A stretch of DNA of 64,000 nucleotides, taken from positions 62,001 through 126,000 of the forward strand of contig NZ_PYMH01000013.1 in assembly GCF_003025555.1 (NCBI RefSeq). The letters run 5' to 3'. This DNA comes from Photobacterium lutimaris (lineage in GTDB: Bacteria > Pseudomonadota > Gammaproteobacteria > Enterobacterales > Vibrionaceae). The first letter of the stretch is position 1, and each line of letters starts with the position of its first letter. A model generated the notes under the pieces. That model was not told the origin of the DNA, ran no database searches, and was given only the letters and a program-made list of their open reading frames with translations. The position numbers and the translations under genes are program-made. This document shows, in pieces, positions 54,745 to 64,000 of this stretch.

Positions 54745-57700
54745 CTAGGCCGCTTGTTCTAGCTGTTCTTGTTGTTGTTGCTGTTCAACTAGCAATAGTT
54801 CGACTTGTTGTAACCTCTGTTTAGTTTGACTTAATTCAGCATCATGTTTGAACGGTTTATTTAGCTGAATATTCGTGTCGTTAACCAGTTCTGCCAAACG
54901 CGTCATAGCTGCATAAGCAGAGTCATATGTAGAGGATATTTTAGCTAAGGTCTTAGCTGCTGCGTTCAGTATGCTGTTACCGCGGCCCCACGGATTAGTC
55001 ATGAAAACCTCATAAGAGGCATTACCAGCTATTCTGTATGAAGGAAGGCCACCAGAAAAATTACCTTCGATACGAAGATCGTCATTACTAGCAAGTAAGT
55101 GGTATTTGTCAGCGCTTCTTAATTGGTAGTTACTTAGAACGTGTGACACGCGAGCTTCCAAACCTTTGCCATGAATAGGGGTTCCACAAGTTAAGACGAA
55201 AGATTCTAAGTTGGTTAAAACACCCTTGTCGGCCTTATACAATTTCAATTCATTAGCAAGTTTGAAAAATCGACGGTTATACTGGTTCAAATCGTTCTGT
55301 AAAGCAAAAGTGGTTCTGCGGTGCGCTGCCTTAAGTAAGCTCAGTTTCTTGTAATTATGTTGCAGCTTAACACGCTCAAGCATTAATGGATCATCGGCCA
55401 ATATTGCCGATAGTGAACCAAAATCAATGGTTTCATCTTCTGGCTCGTAGACTCGCACATCAGAATTAATTACACCATTTTGGAATTGACGAACGAAGTT
55501 TTGTTTCCTTTCAAGCAGTGCCATGAACCAAGAGTCTAGCGTTTTTGTTGTGCTAAAATTCATTACCTCGACTTCGTTAATGTAGCCAGCCTCATAAGCC
55601 TTATTGCCTTGGCGCAAAATTCGCCCGTTGCGTTGTGTCCAATCCGAGCTCCTAAGGGGCATATCTAAATGTAACGCGCTAACTAAACGCTCATTTAAAT
55701 TCCACCCCGCCCCCAAACTAAAACTAGAACCAATCAGAACATTAACTTTGCCAGCGTTAAAGTCGCGCTTTAGTTTTGCTTTGGCTGCAGGTGTTTTGAA
55801 ATCTTGTACTACAGCAACATTGATACCGTCTTTCTTGAGTTCGGTTTCTAGTTCGTCATAAATTGAATATGCGCTCGATAACGTGGCAAAAGCCTCACTT
55901 TTTGATAAGCCATTAGTTTGTTGAATTGCAAAGCTATCGCCCGCCTCAGCTTTTCGGAATAATTCATTAATCTCTTTAATTGACGCTGCGCGGTGGCGGT
56001 TGCTAACTCCACGATCACAGAATACTAAAACGTTACCTTTGAAGTGTTTGGATTGGTGGTGAAGTCGCTTAATTTCCTTTATTGCAGCGCTGACAACATT
56101 GTTGTGGTTAACTGCATATGGATTAACAAAGCGAGCGTCGAGAGAAGCAACACGTGCGGTATTCATAATTTTGAGCATGTTGTTTTTCTTAGTAATGGTT
56201 TTTGCATCTTCGACTAATTGATTGAAAATTGTATCTTGGTCAGATGATATATCCAAAACAATAGATTTCACTTTGCCGTCTTTAAGTTGTGGGATGGCAG
56301 GGCGACCGTCGGCCAGTGGCGGTAATAGCTTTGTTAATTGGTCTTCCGTCACAACTTCCGCGAACTGTCGATAAATACGTTGCAGTTCAGGCATATTTAC
56401 GAACCGAGAAATCGTAGTGTAGGCTTTAAAGTTTCGTCCAGTTGGGCTTAATTCAAGCTTAGTCTGAGGCGTTGCGAATGTTTTGATAAAAGAATCTGTG
56501 TTGTGCAGATGCTTTAATGATGGACACAAAAACCTGATCCAAGTAACGGCTTCTATACAGCTGTTGCTAATGGTAGTTCCGGTCCCGAATATTACTTTAC
56601 CGCCTTTCGATTGAACGGCACGAGTCTTAACAAAAAGGTCGAATGCAGCTTTCGATCCAGTCGGACTGTTTAATCCTCTAACTCCTGTCATTGCTGTGTT
56701 GTAAAACAGTGACTTCCATTCTTGGCACTCATCAACCATTAGCTGGGAAATTCTAAGGTCTGAGAATGTGATGCCTGGGAGCATTGGTGTGTTTACTAGC
56801 TCGTTTAGTTGGTTGCTAACTTTGTCTTTCATCTTCAATAACCGACGGGTGTTTATTTCTTTGTCGTCAGCATCACTAATGCATTGCTCTAACTCTTGCA
56901 GTTGTTCCTCCATTAACTCGACTTGAATATCTCTTGGCGCTTCAATGGATTTAAACGTTGAAGCAGCAACAATAAGAAGATCGAAGTCGCTAGCAAGAGC
57001 CGTCATTAATCGCTCTTGCCGTTGCCTGGCATCAAGGGAGTTGTCTAAGCAAATTAAATTTGCGTGGGGGTATGTTGCTAGAAACGAGTCATGAAACTGA
57101 GAAACTAGCGAGTTGGGCATTACAATCAACGACCTAGCGCTTTTATTTACCTGCTTAGCGATTAGCGAAAGTGAAGCAAAAACCCAGCTCTTGCCACTGC
57201 CAACCGCACAATCTGCGAGCATGTTATCAGTCAATAAACCACGAGCAACAAGTGTTTTTTGAAACGATCTAGGGGTTAGTGCCGAACCCACAAATTGTAG
57301 GTGTTCACCAAGTGAAGAGTAGTCAGGCACAACATATGTATTGAATTGTTGGTTGTATAGTTCCTCAAGATGCGTGCGCCGTTGAACGTCAGCAAAAATA
57401 AAGTCCTCAAATTCCGAGGCGATCAATTCAAGCTTTTGGTTTGCAAGCGCAGTTTCTTGTTCGTTTACCACTTGCTTATCATTTACGGTATCAGTTACGA
57501 CTACTTTTGATGTGTTTAAAGCGGAGGCAAATAGAGACTCAAAATCACGACGCTCAGTGCCATATTCCACGGCAGATTTGGTATGGAAGCCCCAGCCATC
57601 AATTTGAACAATCCAACCACCAGCAGTATACAAAACCTTTGGTTTTGCTTTGTTGCCCATAAGACTCAATACAAATTCTTCATAATATTTGGACGGAACC

Positions 57701-59505
57701 CATGATGCGCCAATAGAGACAGAAATCTTATCTGCGGTTAGTGGCGTTGGCATTACTCGGTTTAAAGCTGCAAGGTTTCTTATATACTCATTAGTGGAAG
57801 GGCACTGGTTGATTTTTTCTAGGATATTGCCTGATAGATATTGAGCGGCCACCTCGAACTCACCAGTTTGCGGGTTTTTAAAGGCAAGCTCATTATCAAG
57901 TAGCAAATTTTGTGTTTCATCGACGGTCTTGTTGAGCAGCTTACTAATGCGGTTAAGGTTAACAGATGCGTACTCACTAATTGAAATAGACAAAGCGTGA
58001 ATTGGATTAGACGCGCTCTGTGGTGCCTCGTACGGTCTAAATACACGTTTGCTCATAATAGGCGCGAGGTTATAGCTTTCTTCTATACCTTCCGATTTAT
58101 CAGCTTTCTGGTAATCGCTTTCGATTGCCTTAGTTCGATTGTAAAACGAACATTCGCCTAAAACACTCTTGTTATGGCTGCGTTGTAATGGTCCGAACTT
58201 ATCAATAAATGTTGTGTGGTGATAATTTAGTGTTTGTCGTAAAGCCTCAATATGAGTCTCAGAAATATTGTCTTGCTCAGCTTTTACTAATGCCTTAAGC
58301 GTGTCTTTGATTGCTAAATATGCGATCAGTCGCTTTTCTTTTGCAATAGATAAATTTAGCTCTTGGTGGTTCTTGAGAACATCACCATCTAAATTTATTG
58401 AGTCAGAAATACGGCGGTAAAGAGCCCCCTCAAGATAGCCGATCTCAAAAAGGGAAAGATTTGATTGAGGTAGCTCAACTAGTGAGTCTTGACTAACCGC
58501 TACGTTGTCAATGGTAGGTATCTCTAAATGAATTTCGTCACACTGTGAGAGCAGGGCAGGGACAATTGAGTTAATTGCATCGTCAGCGTCACCGTCCACT
58601 TGGCAAGTATGCGTTGGGATATTTGGACTGTTTATGTCGCCCAAGACACATTCTGGGTTTTCAATGTAATGTTGATTGAGATTGATTTTACCTGTTGGGT
58701 TAATGGTAGTTTCTGAATCAATCCATTTCGGTGATTCTTCCCCAGTGCCTTTCTGCAGTACGATAATATCAACAGGTAAACTAACCCCTTCACTACAAAA
58801 CACTGCGTTAGGTAAGCGTACAGCAGCTAGTAATTTAGCCTTTTGTGAAAGTAACTTTCTAGTAATGCTAGTCTGAGAGTCCATTAGCCATGTGCTCACA
58901 ACCATGACTGACACACCGCTATCATGCAATTCATCAATGGCACGTAGGGCGAAATAGTTGTGAACACTCAACTTTCGGCCATAGCGCAAATCATGAGCTC
59001 TCATGTCGCCATACGGGGGATTGGTTACGCAGAGGGAAAACGGTTCATCAAATTGAACATTCTCAAAGCGCTGATTGATATAAATACGTTCCGACTGGTG
59101 TTTAAGGCGAGCGATAAGGCCAGTGGTTCTATCGAGTTCAATGCCTGTAAAATTACCTTTTAAATGTGCTGGTGCATAATCAATAAAGCGGCCGCTGCCT
59201 AGCGCTGGCTCTAAGACCTTGCATGGCTGGCTAACACCGACCAATTCCAAATATGTGTAAATCGCTTTGATTACTTTCTCTGGTGTGAAGAAGCTAGTCA
59301 GCGTTGAGTTATGCGCGCTATTGAAATCATCCGCACTAAGAAAAGAATCACGTAGTTGTTTGTTTTTGCTATCACACTCAAATGCTTTAGCCAAAGAGCC
59401 AAAACCATTAAAGGCATTGAGCTTATCTATTTCTGATTGGTTAAGCGTGGTAGGGCAGGTCGCTTGTTGGTTTGCAATTTCAATAGCCTGAATTGTATTT
59501 AACAT
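54745..59505 (-). CDS. Adenine methyltransferase-helicase fusion, 1586 aa
   Basis: The N-terminal domain is an N6-adenine methyltransferase: motif I VLEPALGSGRFIDY (98-111), the acidic GIELDRTTG, and motif IV VTNPPYGDM (160-168). The middle and C-terminal parts are a superfamily 2 helicase: Walker A CAVGSGKSWVFA, the DEAD-like LMVDECQEW, and motif VI DWTQRNGRILRQGN. The tail is a Gln-rich coiled coil. This is the arrangement of the N12-class methylase/helicases of conjugative elements and of phage P1 DarB, which protect incoming DNA against restriction. AAGGACAC precedes the ATG. It separates the repeat array from parA. Confidence 0.85.
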   Translation of the reverse strand: MLNTIQAIEIANQQATCPTTLNQSEIDKLNAFNGFGSLAKAFECDSKNKQLRDSFLSADDFNSAHNSTLTSFFTPEKVIKAIYTYLELVGVSQPCKVLEPALGSGRFIDYAPAHLKGNFTGIELDRTTGLIARLKHQSERIYINQRFENVQFDEPFSLCVTNPPYGDMRAHDLRYGRKLSVHNYFALRAIDELHDSGVSVMVVSTWLMDSQTSITRKLLSQKAKLLAAVRLPNAVFCSEGVSLPVDIIVLQKGTGEESPKWIDSETTINPTGKINLNQHYIENPECVLGDINSPNIPTHTCQVDGDADDAINSIVPALLSQCDEIHLEIPTIDNVAVSQDSLVELPQSNLSLFEIGYLEGALYRRISDSINLDGDVLKNHQELNLSIAKEKRLIAYLAIKDTLKALVKAEQDNISETHIEALRQTLNYHHTTFIDKFGPLQRSHNKSVLGECSFYNRTKAIESDYQKADKSEGIEESYNLAPIMSKRVFRPYEAPQSASNPIHALSISISEYASVNLNRISKLLNKTVDETQNLLLDNELAFKNPQTGEFEVAAQYLSGNILEKINQCPSTNEYIRNLAALNRVMPTPLTADKISVSIGASWVPSKYYEEFVLSLMGNKAKPKVLYTAGGWIVQIDGWGFHTKSAVEYGTERRDFESLFASALNTSKVVVTDTVNDKQVVNEQETALANQKLELIASEFEDFIFADVQRRTHLEELYNQQFNTYVVPDYSSLGEHLQFVGSALTPRSFQKTLVARGLLTDNMLADCAVGSGKSWVFASLSLIAKQVNKSARSLIVMPNSLVSQFHDSFLATYPHANLICLDNSLDARQRQERLMTALASDFDLLIVAASTFKSIEAPRDIQVELMEEQLQELEQCISDADDKEINTRRLLKMKDKVSNQLNELVNTPMLPGITFSDLRISQLMVDECQEWKSLFYNTAMTGVRGLNSPTGSKAAFDLFVKTRAVQSKGGKVIFGTGTTISNSCIEAVTWIRFLCPSLKHLHNTDSFIKTFATPQTKLELSPTGRNFKAYTTISRFVNMPELQRIYRQFAEVVTEDQLTKLLPPLADGRPAIPQLKDGKVKSIVLDISSDQDTIFNQLVEDAKTITKKNNMLKIMNTARVASLDARFVNPYAVNHNNVVSAAIKEIKRLHHQSKHFKGNVLVFCDRGVSNRHRAASIKEINELFRKAEAGDSFAIQQTNGLSKSEAFATLSSAYSIYDELETELKKDGINVAVVQDFKTPAAKAKLKRDFNAGKVNVLIGSSFSLGAGWNLNERLVSALHLDMPLRSSDWTQRNGRILRQGNKAYEAGYINEVEVMNFSTTKTLDSWFMALLERKQNFVRQFQNGVINSDVRVYEPEDETIDFGSLSAILADDPLMLERVKLQHNYKKLSLLKAAHRRTTFALQNDLNQYNRRFFKLANELKLYKADKGVLTNLESFVLTCGTPIHGKGLEARVSHVLSNYQLRSADKYHLLASNDDLRIEGNFSGGLPSYRIAGNASYEVFMTNPWGRGNSILNAAAKTLAKISSTYDSAYAAMTRLAELVNDTNIQLNKPFKHDAELSQTKQRLQQVELLLVEQQQQQEQLEQAA

Positions 59506-59815
59506 GTTGTGTCCTTAAATGCTTGTAGTTCGTTAGAAGCTGATTACATATTAAGGCACTGAGAGAAACGTCAAGGCCCCAAACTGACGTGACAGCGTAA
59601 CAGTTTTAATTTCTAGTTCAATTTGGGTAGTTAGCAGAAAGGTCGTATCTCTTGTTAGTGACGATTGGTATCACGTTTTATTGAGGGTTAGTAACGAGCG
59701 ATAAAAGCCAGATTAATTAAAATATGCAAGTTTTGGTAGTTTATTCCAACAAGACTTGCATATCTGTCTTTTGCGGTTTAGTCTATGTGCATATTCAGTT
59801 GACGGAGCCAACACA
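59506..59815. promoter_or_regulatory. Divergent control region of parA and the helicase gene
   Basis: It holds GTTAGTAAC (59687-59695) and GTTAGTGAC (59654-59662), and an inverted pair ATATGCAAG (59722-59730) / CTTGCATAT (59755-59763) just before parA, suitable for ParA autoregulation. Confidence 0.55.
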
Positions 59816-61045
59816 ATGCAGTTAGCAAAATACAAATTCCTTAGCGAGACAGCCCAAAAAATCCTTAAAGAGCGCACAGAAACAAGCTATTACATGCGTG
59901 ATGACCTCAAGGTTCGTACCTACAGTCAAAACGATGTTCAAAAGTTGCTTAAATTCACTGACAAGCCGTATTCGCGACAAAAAGTGTCCGACGCGATGGA
60001 GGAAATGACTGCTGCAGGCTACGAATTCTCACGTGCTAAAAACAACAACTTCCAGTTGACCCGTGATGATGTCATTGCTATCGGTGAATATGTTGGCGTG
60101 ACAAAGTATGGTGATAAGACCGATGGAGAGGCATTTGTGATTACGATGCTCAACCTGAAAGGTGGTGTTGGTAAATCATTGGCAACTAACATGTTATCGC
60201 ATGCACTCAGTTATCTTTGTAACTACGTTATGATGCAACCGCGAGTGCTGATCATTGACTTGGATCCACAAGGTACATCTAGTCAGCAGAACGTTCCTGA
60301 TTACGATGTATCGGATACAGAATTTACCTCTATCAACGCCATGTCTGTTGAACTGACAGAAGAAGAGATCTTGGATAGTGCAGTTGTAAGCACAGAACAT
60401 CCAAACTTGAGTATCATCAAATGTACAACTGATGATGGCTTTACTGCTGACCAGCTACATGATGAAGATGTATGTGATGGTGCGTATGTTGGTTCTCTTC
60501 TTAAAACTCGCCTCATCGACAAAGTTAAAGATAAGTTTGATATTATCCTTCTTGATGTTGGTCCACACCTAGACAATGTTCTAAAAAATGCGCTTTGGGC
60601 ATCTGATTTGCTGATTGCACCAGTGCCACCAACTTTCGTGAACTTTGACTCATCGTTGCGTATGATGCACCGTCTTTACGATGTTATGGAAGACCTTGTT
60701 GAAAACGGCCTGGCTGATGAAGACCTACCTGAAATTACTGCGTTCTTAACCAAGATGCCGATTGACAGTAAAGAGTCTACTTACGACAAGGACATCAATG
60801 AAGCCGCTAGTAAAGAACTTAACCTGCTGTTTAGTGGAGACGGTCTATCTTTGCTATCAAAAGAGATGTATCACGAAGATGCTTACGAGCGTTGTCTAGA
60901 GTTAGGCCACACCATTTTTGCGATACAGAAGAGCGACTATCCGGGTGATGGTAAAGCATTCAATCGTGCTTTGGGCTCTGCCACTAAATGGGCGACTAAC
61001 ATTATGGATCAAATTGAGATTCGTCACACGCAACGCACTGCATAA
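59816..61045 (+). CDS. parA: Partition ATPase ParA (type Ia)
   Basis: 409 residues from ATG 59816 (MQLAKYKFLSETAQ), with GGAG ten bases upstream; the frame runs 20 codons further up without a site. The N-terminal about 110 residues contain a helix-turn-helix (DVQKLLKFTDKPYSRQKVSD), as in P1 ParA and F SopA. The deviant Walker A LNLKGGVGKSLATN follows, then the A' box LIIDLDPQGTSSQ and the Walker B ILLDVGPHL. It moves plasmid copies by ATP-dependent nucleoid binding, and its HTH represses its own promoter. Its stop overlaps the start of parB (TAATG). Confidence 0.92.
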   Translation: MQLAKYKFLSETAQKILKERTETSYYMRDDLKVRTYSQNDVQKLLKFTDKPYSRQKVSDAMEEMTAAGYEFSRAKNNNFQLTRDDVIAIGEYVGVTKYGDKTDGEAFVITMLNLKGGVGKSLATNMLSHALSYLCNYVMMQPRVLIIDLDPQGTSSQQNVPDYDVSDTEFTSINAMSVELTEEEILDSAVVSTEHPNLSIIKCTTDDGFTADQLHDEDVCDGAYVGSLLKTRLIDKVKDKFDIILLDVGPHLDNVLKNALWASDLLIAPVPPTFVNFDSSLRMMHRLYDVMEDLVENGLADEDLPEITAFLTKMPIDSKESTYDKDINEAASKELNLLFSGDGLSLLSKEMYHEDAYERCLELGHTIFAIQKSDYPGDGKAFNRALGSATKWATNIMDQIEIRHTQRTA

Positions 61046-62487
61046 TGGTAACTGATATGAGTAATTCTGATTTTGACTCCTTAGACACTATTTCAAAAAT
61101 ATCTCTAGCTGAAACTGTTTTGGAAGGAAGTGAGTTTGGTAAGTACAAGGAGCTTGTAGGTTCATCAAAATTGAGTGGTACACAGAAGGCTCACTTTCGA
61201 CGCTTAAATATAAAAGTGAAACGAGCGTTTGATGATCGACAGAAGGCTAAGTTTGAATCTCCTGTAAAACCGAGTCAATCAGCCCTTGAAAGTAGCGGTA
61301 ATGGTGTAGATGTGAAGGCTTCACCTGCCGTTTCCGCAGATATTAGTAACTCAGCGCAGAGTGAAGCAGCTAAAACAGAAGTTGTAGCTGATACCGATGT
61401 AACGAAGAAAGAAGCTGATAGCACTACATCTATGGTTGGAGGTATTGATTCTGAAAAGGTGGTTGCTACTGCGTCATTTGCGACTCAATACACTTTCACA
61501 AATACAGGCAGGACAGTTAAAGCCGAGTTTGTTGAAATTCAACCCGCAAACTTTGACAAGGTTGGTATTCACCCGCTGAATCCTCGAAAACAAGAAGGGT
61601 TAACCGAGGCTTCACTTAGTGACATCTTGCCTTCAATAAAGCTTAAGGGGATTAGCCACCCAGGTTACTCATTTTTTGTTGAGGGTAAAGACCTACTGGC
61701 TGATAGCTCTCGACGATTTAAGTCTGCAGGTATAGCTAAAAAGCCTCTTCCACTAATACGTATACTGGAACCATGTACTGATGAAGAGGTTCAGTCACTA
61801 ATTGACGAAGTTGATACTCAGCTCAAGTTAAGTCGTTATGAGGAAGGCCTTAAATACAAAGATGTATTTCTAGCGCTGGGCGGGAGTTACAAGGACACTT
61901 ACGCGCACTTTAACGTGTTACCAGAGAAAGAAAGTACGGTGCGCCGTAGTCTTATTGCAGCTTGCTTGGATGATCGTCTTTATGAGCTATTTCCAGACCG
62001 TTACTGCATCAGTGCAAGTGCATATGAAAAGCTGAATCAACAAACCGATAAAGCAATGGCAAAGTTTTCCGATAGTGAAGACCCAATCAAATCATGGTTG
62101 GATGCTGCAAACAGTCTCAGTGAGAAACCAACATATAAATCACCGTTTTCTTCTGTAGATGAATACATCGCATCCGGTGACAGTGATTTGGTCACTAAGG
62201 CCATCCAAAAAGCGGTAGGATCTTACCGTCAGGACGTTTTGAGGTATTTGGACCAACCATTTAAGAAAACTGATGATGAAAAAGCTGCTGCCGGTACTTG
62301 GGAAGAAAAGGTACTAGGCGATAAACAAAATAAGTGTTCCATTGTTCGCTACAACAAAGTGAAGCGCGAATATAACCTTCAAATGCGGAAAGCTTCACCG
62401 AAAGAGGTGGCAGCACTTGATTACTTTCTTGAGCGATTAGGTGACAAAGATTTTTTACAACAATTTGAAACCATTAAAGAAAAGTAA
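61045..62487 (+). CDS. parB: Partition protein ParB
   Basis: 480 residues. A long Ser/Ala/Asp-rich N-terminal section (about 1-165) that should bind ParA; then the ParB core: IHPLNPRKQEGLTEASLSDI, LLADSSRRFKSAGIA (in place of the usual G-x-x-R nucleotide box), and a helix-turn-helix around YKDVFLALGGSYKDTYAHFN. It overlaps the end of parA by one base and is translationally coupled. A second Met (61057) is possible. It is the likely reader of the repeat array at 53.9 kb. It is larger than P1 ParB (333) or SopB (323). Confidence 0.88.
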   Translation: MVTDMSNSDFDSLDTISKISLAETVLEGSEFGKYKELVGSSKLSGTQKAHFRRLNIKVKRAFDDRQKAKFESPVKPSQSALESSGNGVDVKASPAVSADISNSAQSEAAKTEVVADTDVTKKEADSTTSMVGGIDSEKVVATASFATQYTFTNTGRTVKAEFVEIQPANFDKVGIHPLNPRKQEGLTEASLSDILPSIKLKGISHPGYSFFVEGKDLLADSSRRFKSAGIAKKPLPLIRILEPCTDEEVQSLIDEVDTQLKLSRYEEGLKYKDVFLALGGSYKDTYAHFNVLPEKESTVRRSLIAACLDDRLYELFPDRYCISASAYEKLNQQTDKAMAKFSDSEDPIKSWLDAANSLSEKPTYKSPFSSVDEYIASGDSDLVTKAIQKAVGSYRQDVLRYLDQPFKKTDDEKAAAGTWEEKVLGDKQNKCSIVRYNKVKREYNLQMRKASPKEVAALDYFLERLGDKDFLQQFETIKEK

Positions 62488-62507
62488 ATCTTTTCCGAAT
62501 ATCATCT

Positions 62508-62534
62508 AGGCATCCTACACGTTAGGTGCCTTTT
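62508..62534 (+). terminator. Terminator of parAB
   Basis: AGGCATCCTA/TAGGTGCCT with one bulged T and loop CACGT, then TTTT. Confidence 0.75.
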
Positions 62535-62559
62535 CTATTGGTTTATTATAGGGGTATCT

Positions 62560-63126
62560 ATGGCAAGTAATGATGTGTCACTTATCGAGGAAGGTGGCAA
62601 GTTTGCAGCTTACTTAGAAGAACACGAGTCGGCAACTATCGAATCAGTTGCTGGTGCATATTCAGTTTCACGAACTCACGTCATTCTAGCACTACGAGCT
62701 CATGATCTAAATTCAACGCTACTTGAGTGCTTCAATAACCCAACCAGTCTTACTCAAGAGCAACTAGCTCGACTCCACAAAATTTCTGAAGCATGCAATG
62801 AAGCAGAGGCCACTAGCTGTGATCTTATCAAAAGTGAGTTCAAACACTTTATAGGGAAGGTGGAAACTATTCATGCAAATTTGATTAATCATGAAATTCA
62901 TATGCACGCTATGTTTAAAGCAAAGACTGCTCACCGAGCTAAGTTAGCATTGATTAGACAACGGTTAAAATTGAAAGGCGAATTATTTGATGCCACCAAG
63001 CATGCCCCACCAATGGATAAGGTTCAGGCGGTACCAGAAGATAAAGTTAATGCCGGAGTGATGACCAAGTTAGAAGCAGCGTTTGAAGGGTCTAAGTTGA
63101 GTTCGTTGGCTAAACAGAGCGGGTGA
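62560..63126 (+). CDS. Hypothetical protein next to parAB, 188 aa
   Basis: MASNDVSLIEEGGKFAAYLE, then ATIESVAGAYSVSRTHVILA, a likely helix-turn-helix (about 33-52), then a long basic helical region. GGGG lies eight bases before the ATG. As a DNA-binding protein between parAB and the gene at the right edge, it may control replication or partition. No family is recognised. Confidence 0.6.
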   Translation: MASNDVSLIEEGGKFAAYLEEHESATIESVAGAYSVSRTHVILALRAHDLNSTLLECFNNPTSLTQEQLARLHKISEACNEAEATSCDLIKSEFKHFIGKVETIHANLINHEIHMHAMFKAKTAHRAKLALIRQRLKLKGELFDATKHAPPMDKVQAVPEDKVNAGVMTKLEAAFEGSKLSSLAKQSG

Positions 63127-63127
63127 T

Positions 63128-63154
63128 GGCATAGGCTAGATGATAGCCTATGCC
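63128..63154. terminator. Bidirectional hairpin between convergent genes
   Basis: GGCATAGGCTA/TAGCCTATGCC, a perfect 11-bp stem with loop GATGA. Confidence 0.8.
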
Positions 63155-63164
63155 TCGAGCTTTC

Positions 63165-64000
63165 TTATTTAATTAGTTTTCGACCTGAAACTTTCTTAAT
63201 GATTTTTGTCAGGTTTTCTTTTGGCTTAGCAGCATTCTCAAATTTCTTCAGGTTCTCGCTGCTATAGAAGTGTTTTAGCGAACTTACTGATAGATATGAC
63301 TTGCCGGCAAATGGGTATTCGCGAGCACGCAAGCAGTAACCGGTACGTTCAACAAAGTAAGCCTTGTAACCACCATACTGAGAGTCCGCGTAACGCTCTT
63401 CATCGCCTTCGTTAGCAACATTGAAGTAATCCACTTCCTTAAGTCGTTTCTTGCTAATAGCGCCCTTCAGAGCTTCGTAGGGACGGTTTACTAGAACACC
63501 TTCTTGCTGAATGTGCGGTTGAGACAAATATTCTAGCAATGCACGGCGGGTAAAGAATACCGGCCCGCTCTTAGTTTCCACAAAGCTCGCTGCTAGGTTG
63601 ATTGACTCGTTAGCAACAATATAACTTGCTGGCTCCGTTTCACCACGTGTTAGCGAATCTACCCAGTCAGGAGTCTGGAAAGTCTTGTCGTGGTATGTGG
63701 CGCCGTAAAAAACGCAACCAAAGAGGCTAACTACACGCTTGAATCGAGCTGCATGATCCATCTTTTGAGCGATGTCGTCAGTACAGAAATATTTAGCTAC
63801 TAGTGGTTGGCTGACATGGCTTTCAAGCAAAACTGTCTGCACACCTTTTTTATCACGGAAAACATTTGTGCCCTTTGGGGTGATCAGATTGACTTGGGCA
63901 CCCATTTCAGCGCGAGCAAGAATTTCTGAATAGTCGTCATCTGTTTGTTCAAATGGAATTTCAAAGCGAACGACGCCTGGTTCAGTCTGGATCTCTTCAT
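63165..64000 (-). CDS. Partial gene at the right edge, candidate replication protein
   Basis: A Met at 63905 is not the true start: the frame continues upstream without a stop (EIQTEPGVVRFEIPFEQTDD, then DYSEILARAE) to the last base. So 278 C-terminal residues are visible. They are basic at the end (KIIKKVSGRKLIK), with alternating strands and helices and no motif I know. Position beside parAB, with opposite direction, is typical for a plasmid initiator, but the sequence does not resemble RctB or RepA proteins I can recall. Its name remains open. Confidence 0.5.
   Translation of the reverse strand, partial: EEIQTEPGVVRFEIPFEQTDDDYSEILARAEMGAQVNLITPKGTNVFRDKKGVQTVLLESHVSQPLVAKYFCTDDIAQKMDHAARFKRVVSLFGCVFYGATYHDKTFQTPDWVDSLTRGETEPASYIVANESINLAASFVETKSGPVFFTRRALLEYLSQPHIQQEGVLVNRPYEALKGAISKKRLKEVDYFNVANEGDEERYADSQYGGYKAYFVERTGYCLRAREYPFAGKSYLSVSSLKHFYSSENLKKFENAAKPKENLTKIIKKVSGRKLIK

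Noticed and set aside
63165..63905. Complete 246-residue gene starting at Met 63905
   Set aside because: The frame continues without a stop to the window edge with good codons, so that Met is internal.

Overview
The window reads as one side of a large, low-copy plasmid of a marine gammaproteobacterium, most likely a Vibrio or close relative. It carries a ParA/ParB partition locus, a large tandem-repeat array of centromere type, several site-specific recombinases, an adenine methyltransferase-helicase giant gene, many short orphan genes and insertion-sequence debris, and no housekeeping genes, rRNA or tRNA that I can see. Two trypsin-like proteins end in GlyGly-CTERM tails, a hallmark of Vibrio and Shewanella type II secretion substrates. 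Base composition is moderately AT-rich throughout.

Layout. 0-3.6 kb: small unknown genes and a NYN-LOTUS RNase-like protein. 3.9-5.5 kb: an SOS-controlled umuD'-umuC pair whose UmuD-like member is naturally short and lacks the peptidase catalytic residues. 5.9-14 kb: membrane proteins, a lipoprotein, a tyrosine recombinase coupled to a KorA/TrfB-like repressor, and a zinc finger/GIY-YIG/HTH fusion. 14.1-15.8 kb: a ParB-domain protein and a Cre-like recombinase, followed by a fragment of a second Cre-like gene and an IS5-family remnant. 16-24.5 kb: four paralogous secreted coiled-coil proteins with unlike C-terminal domains, alternating with one intact and two decayed copies of a PP-loop ATPase gene. 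A fifth, headless paralog lies at 46.7 kb. 25-30 kb: unknown genes, a frameshifted hipB-like antitoxin gene and a complete IS1595-family element with 8-bp target duplications. 30-37 kb: a small-protein and structured-leader region with a DUF4942 methyltransferase. 37-50 kb: unknown genes, a dead and an intact trypsin-like protease, a prepilin peptidase operon and an EAL protein. 50-64 kb: a DndC-like PP-loop protein, an array of 18 repeats of about 43 bp, the methyltransferase-helicase, parA, parB and a gene running off the right edge.

How it fits together. ParA and ParB (59.8-62.5 kb) plausibly act on the repeat array at 53.9-54.7 kb, which resembles F plasmid sopC in unit length and arrangement. 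The Cre-like enzyme would suit dimer resolution. At least 13 genes share a short GNRA-tetraloop hairpin 20-28 nt before the start codon, with stems that change in a compensatory way. The secreted paralogs share their own promoter and 5'-hairpin leader. A GTTAGTnAC motif recurs before several backbone genes and might be the operator of a plasmid-wide repressor such as the KorA-like protein.

Limits: all functional calls rest on reading the sequence and recalled family motifs. No database search was possible. Many small genes remain without function.
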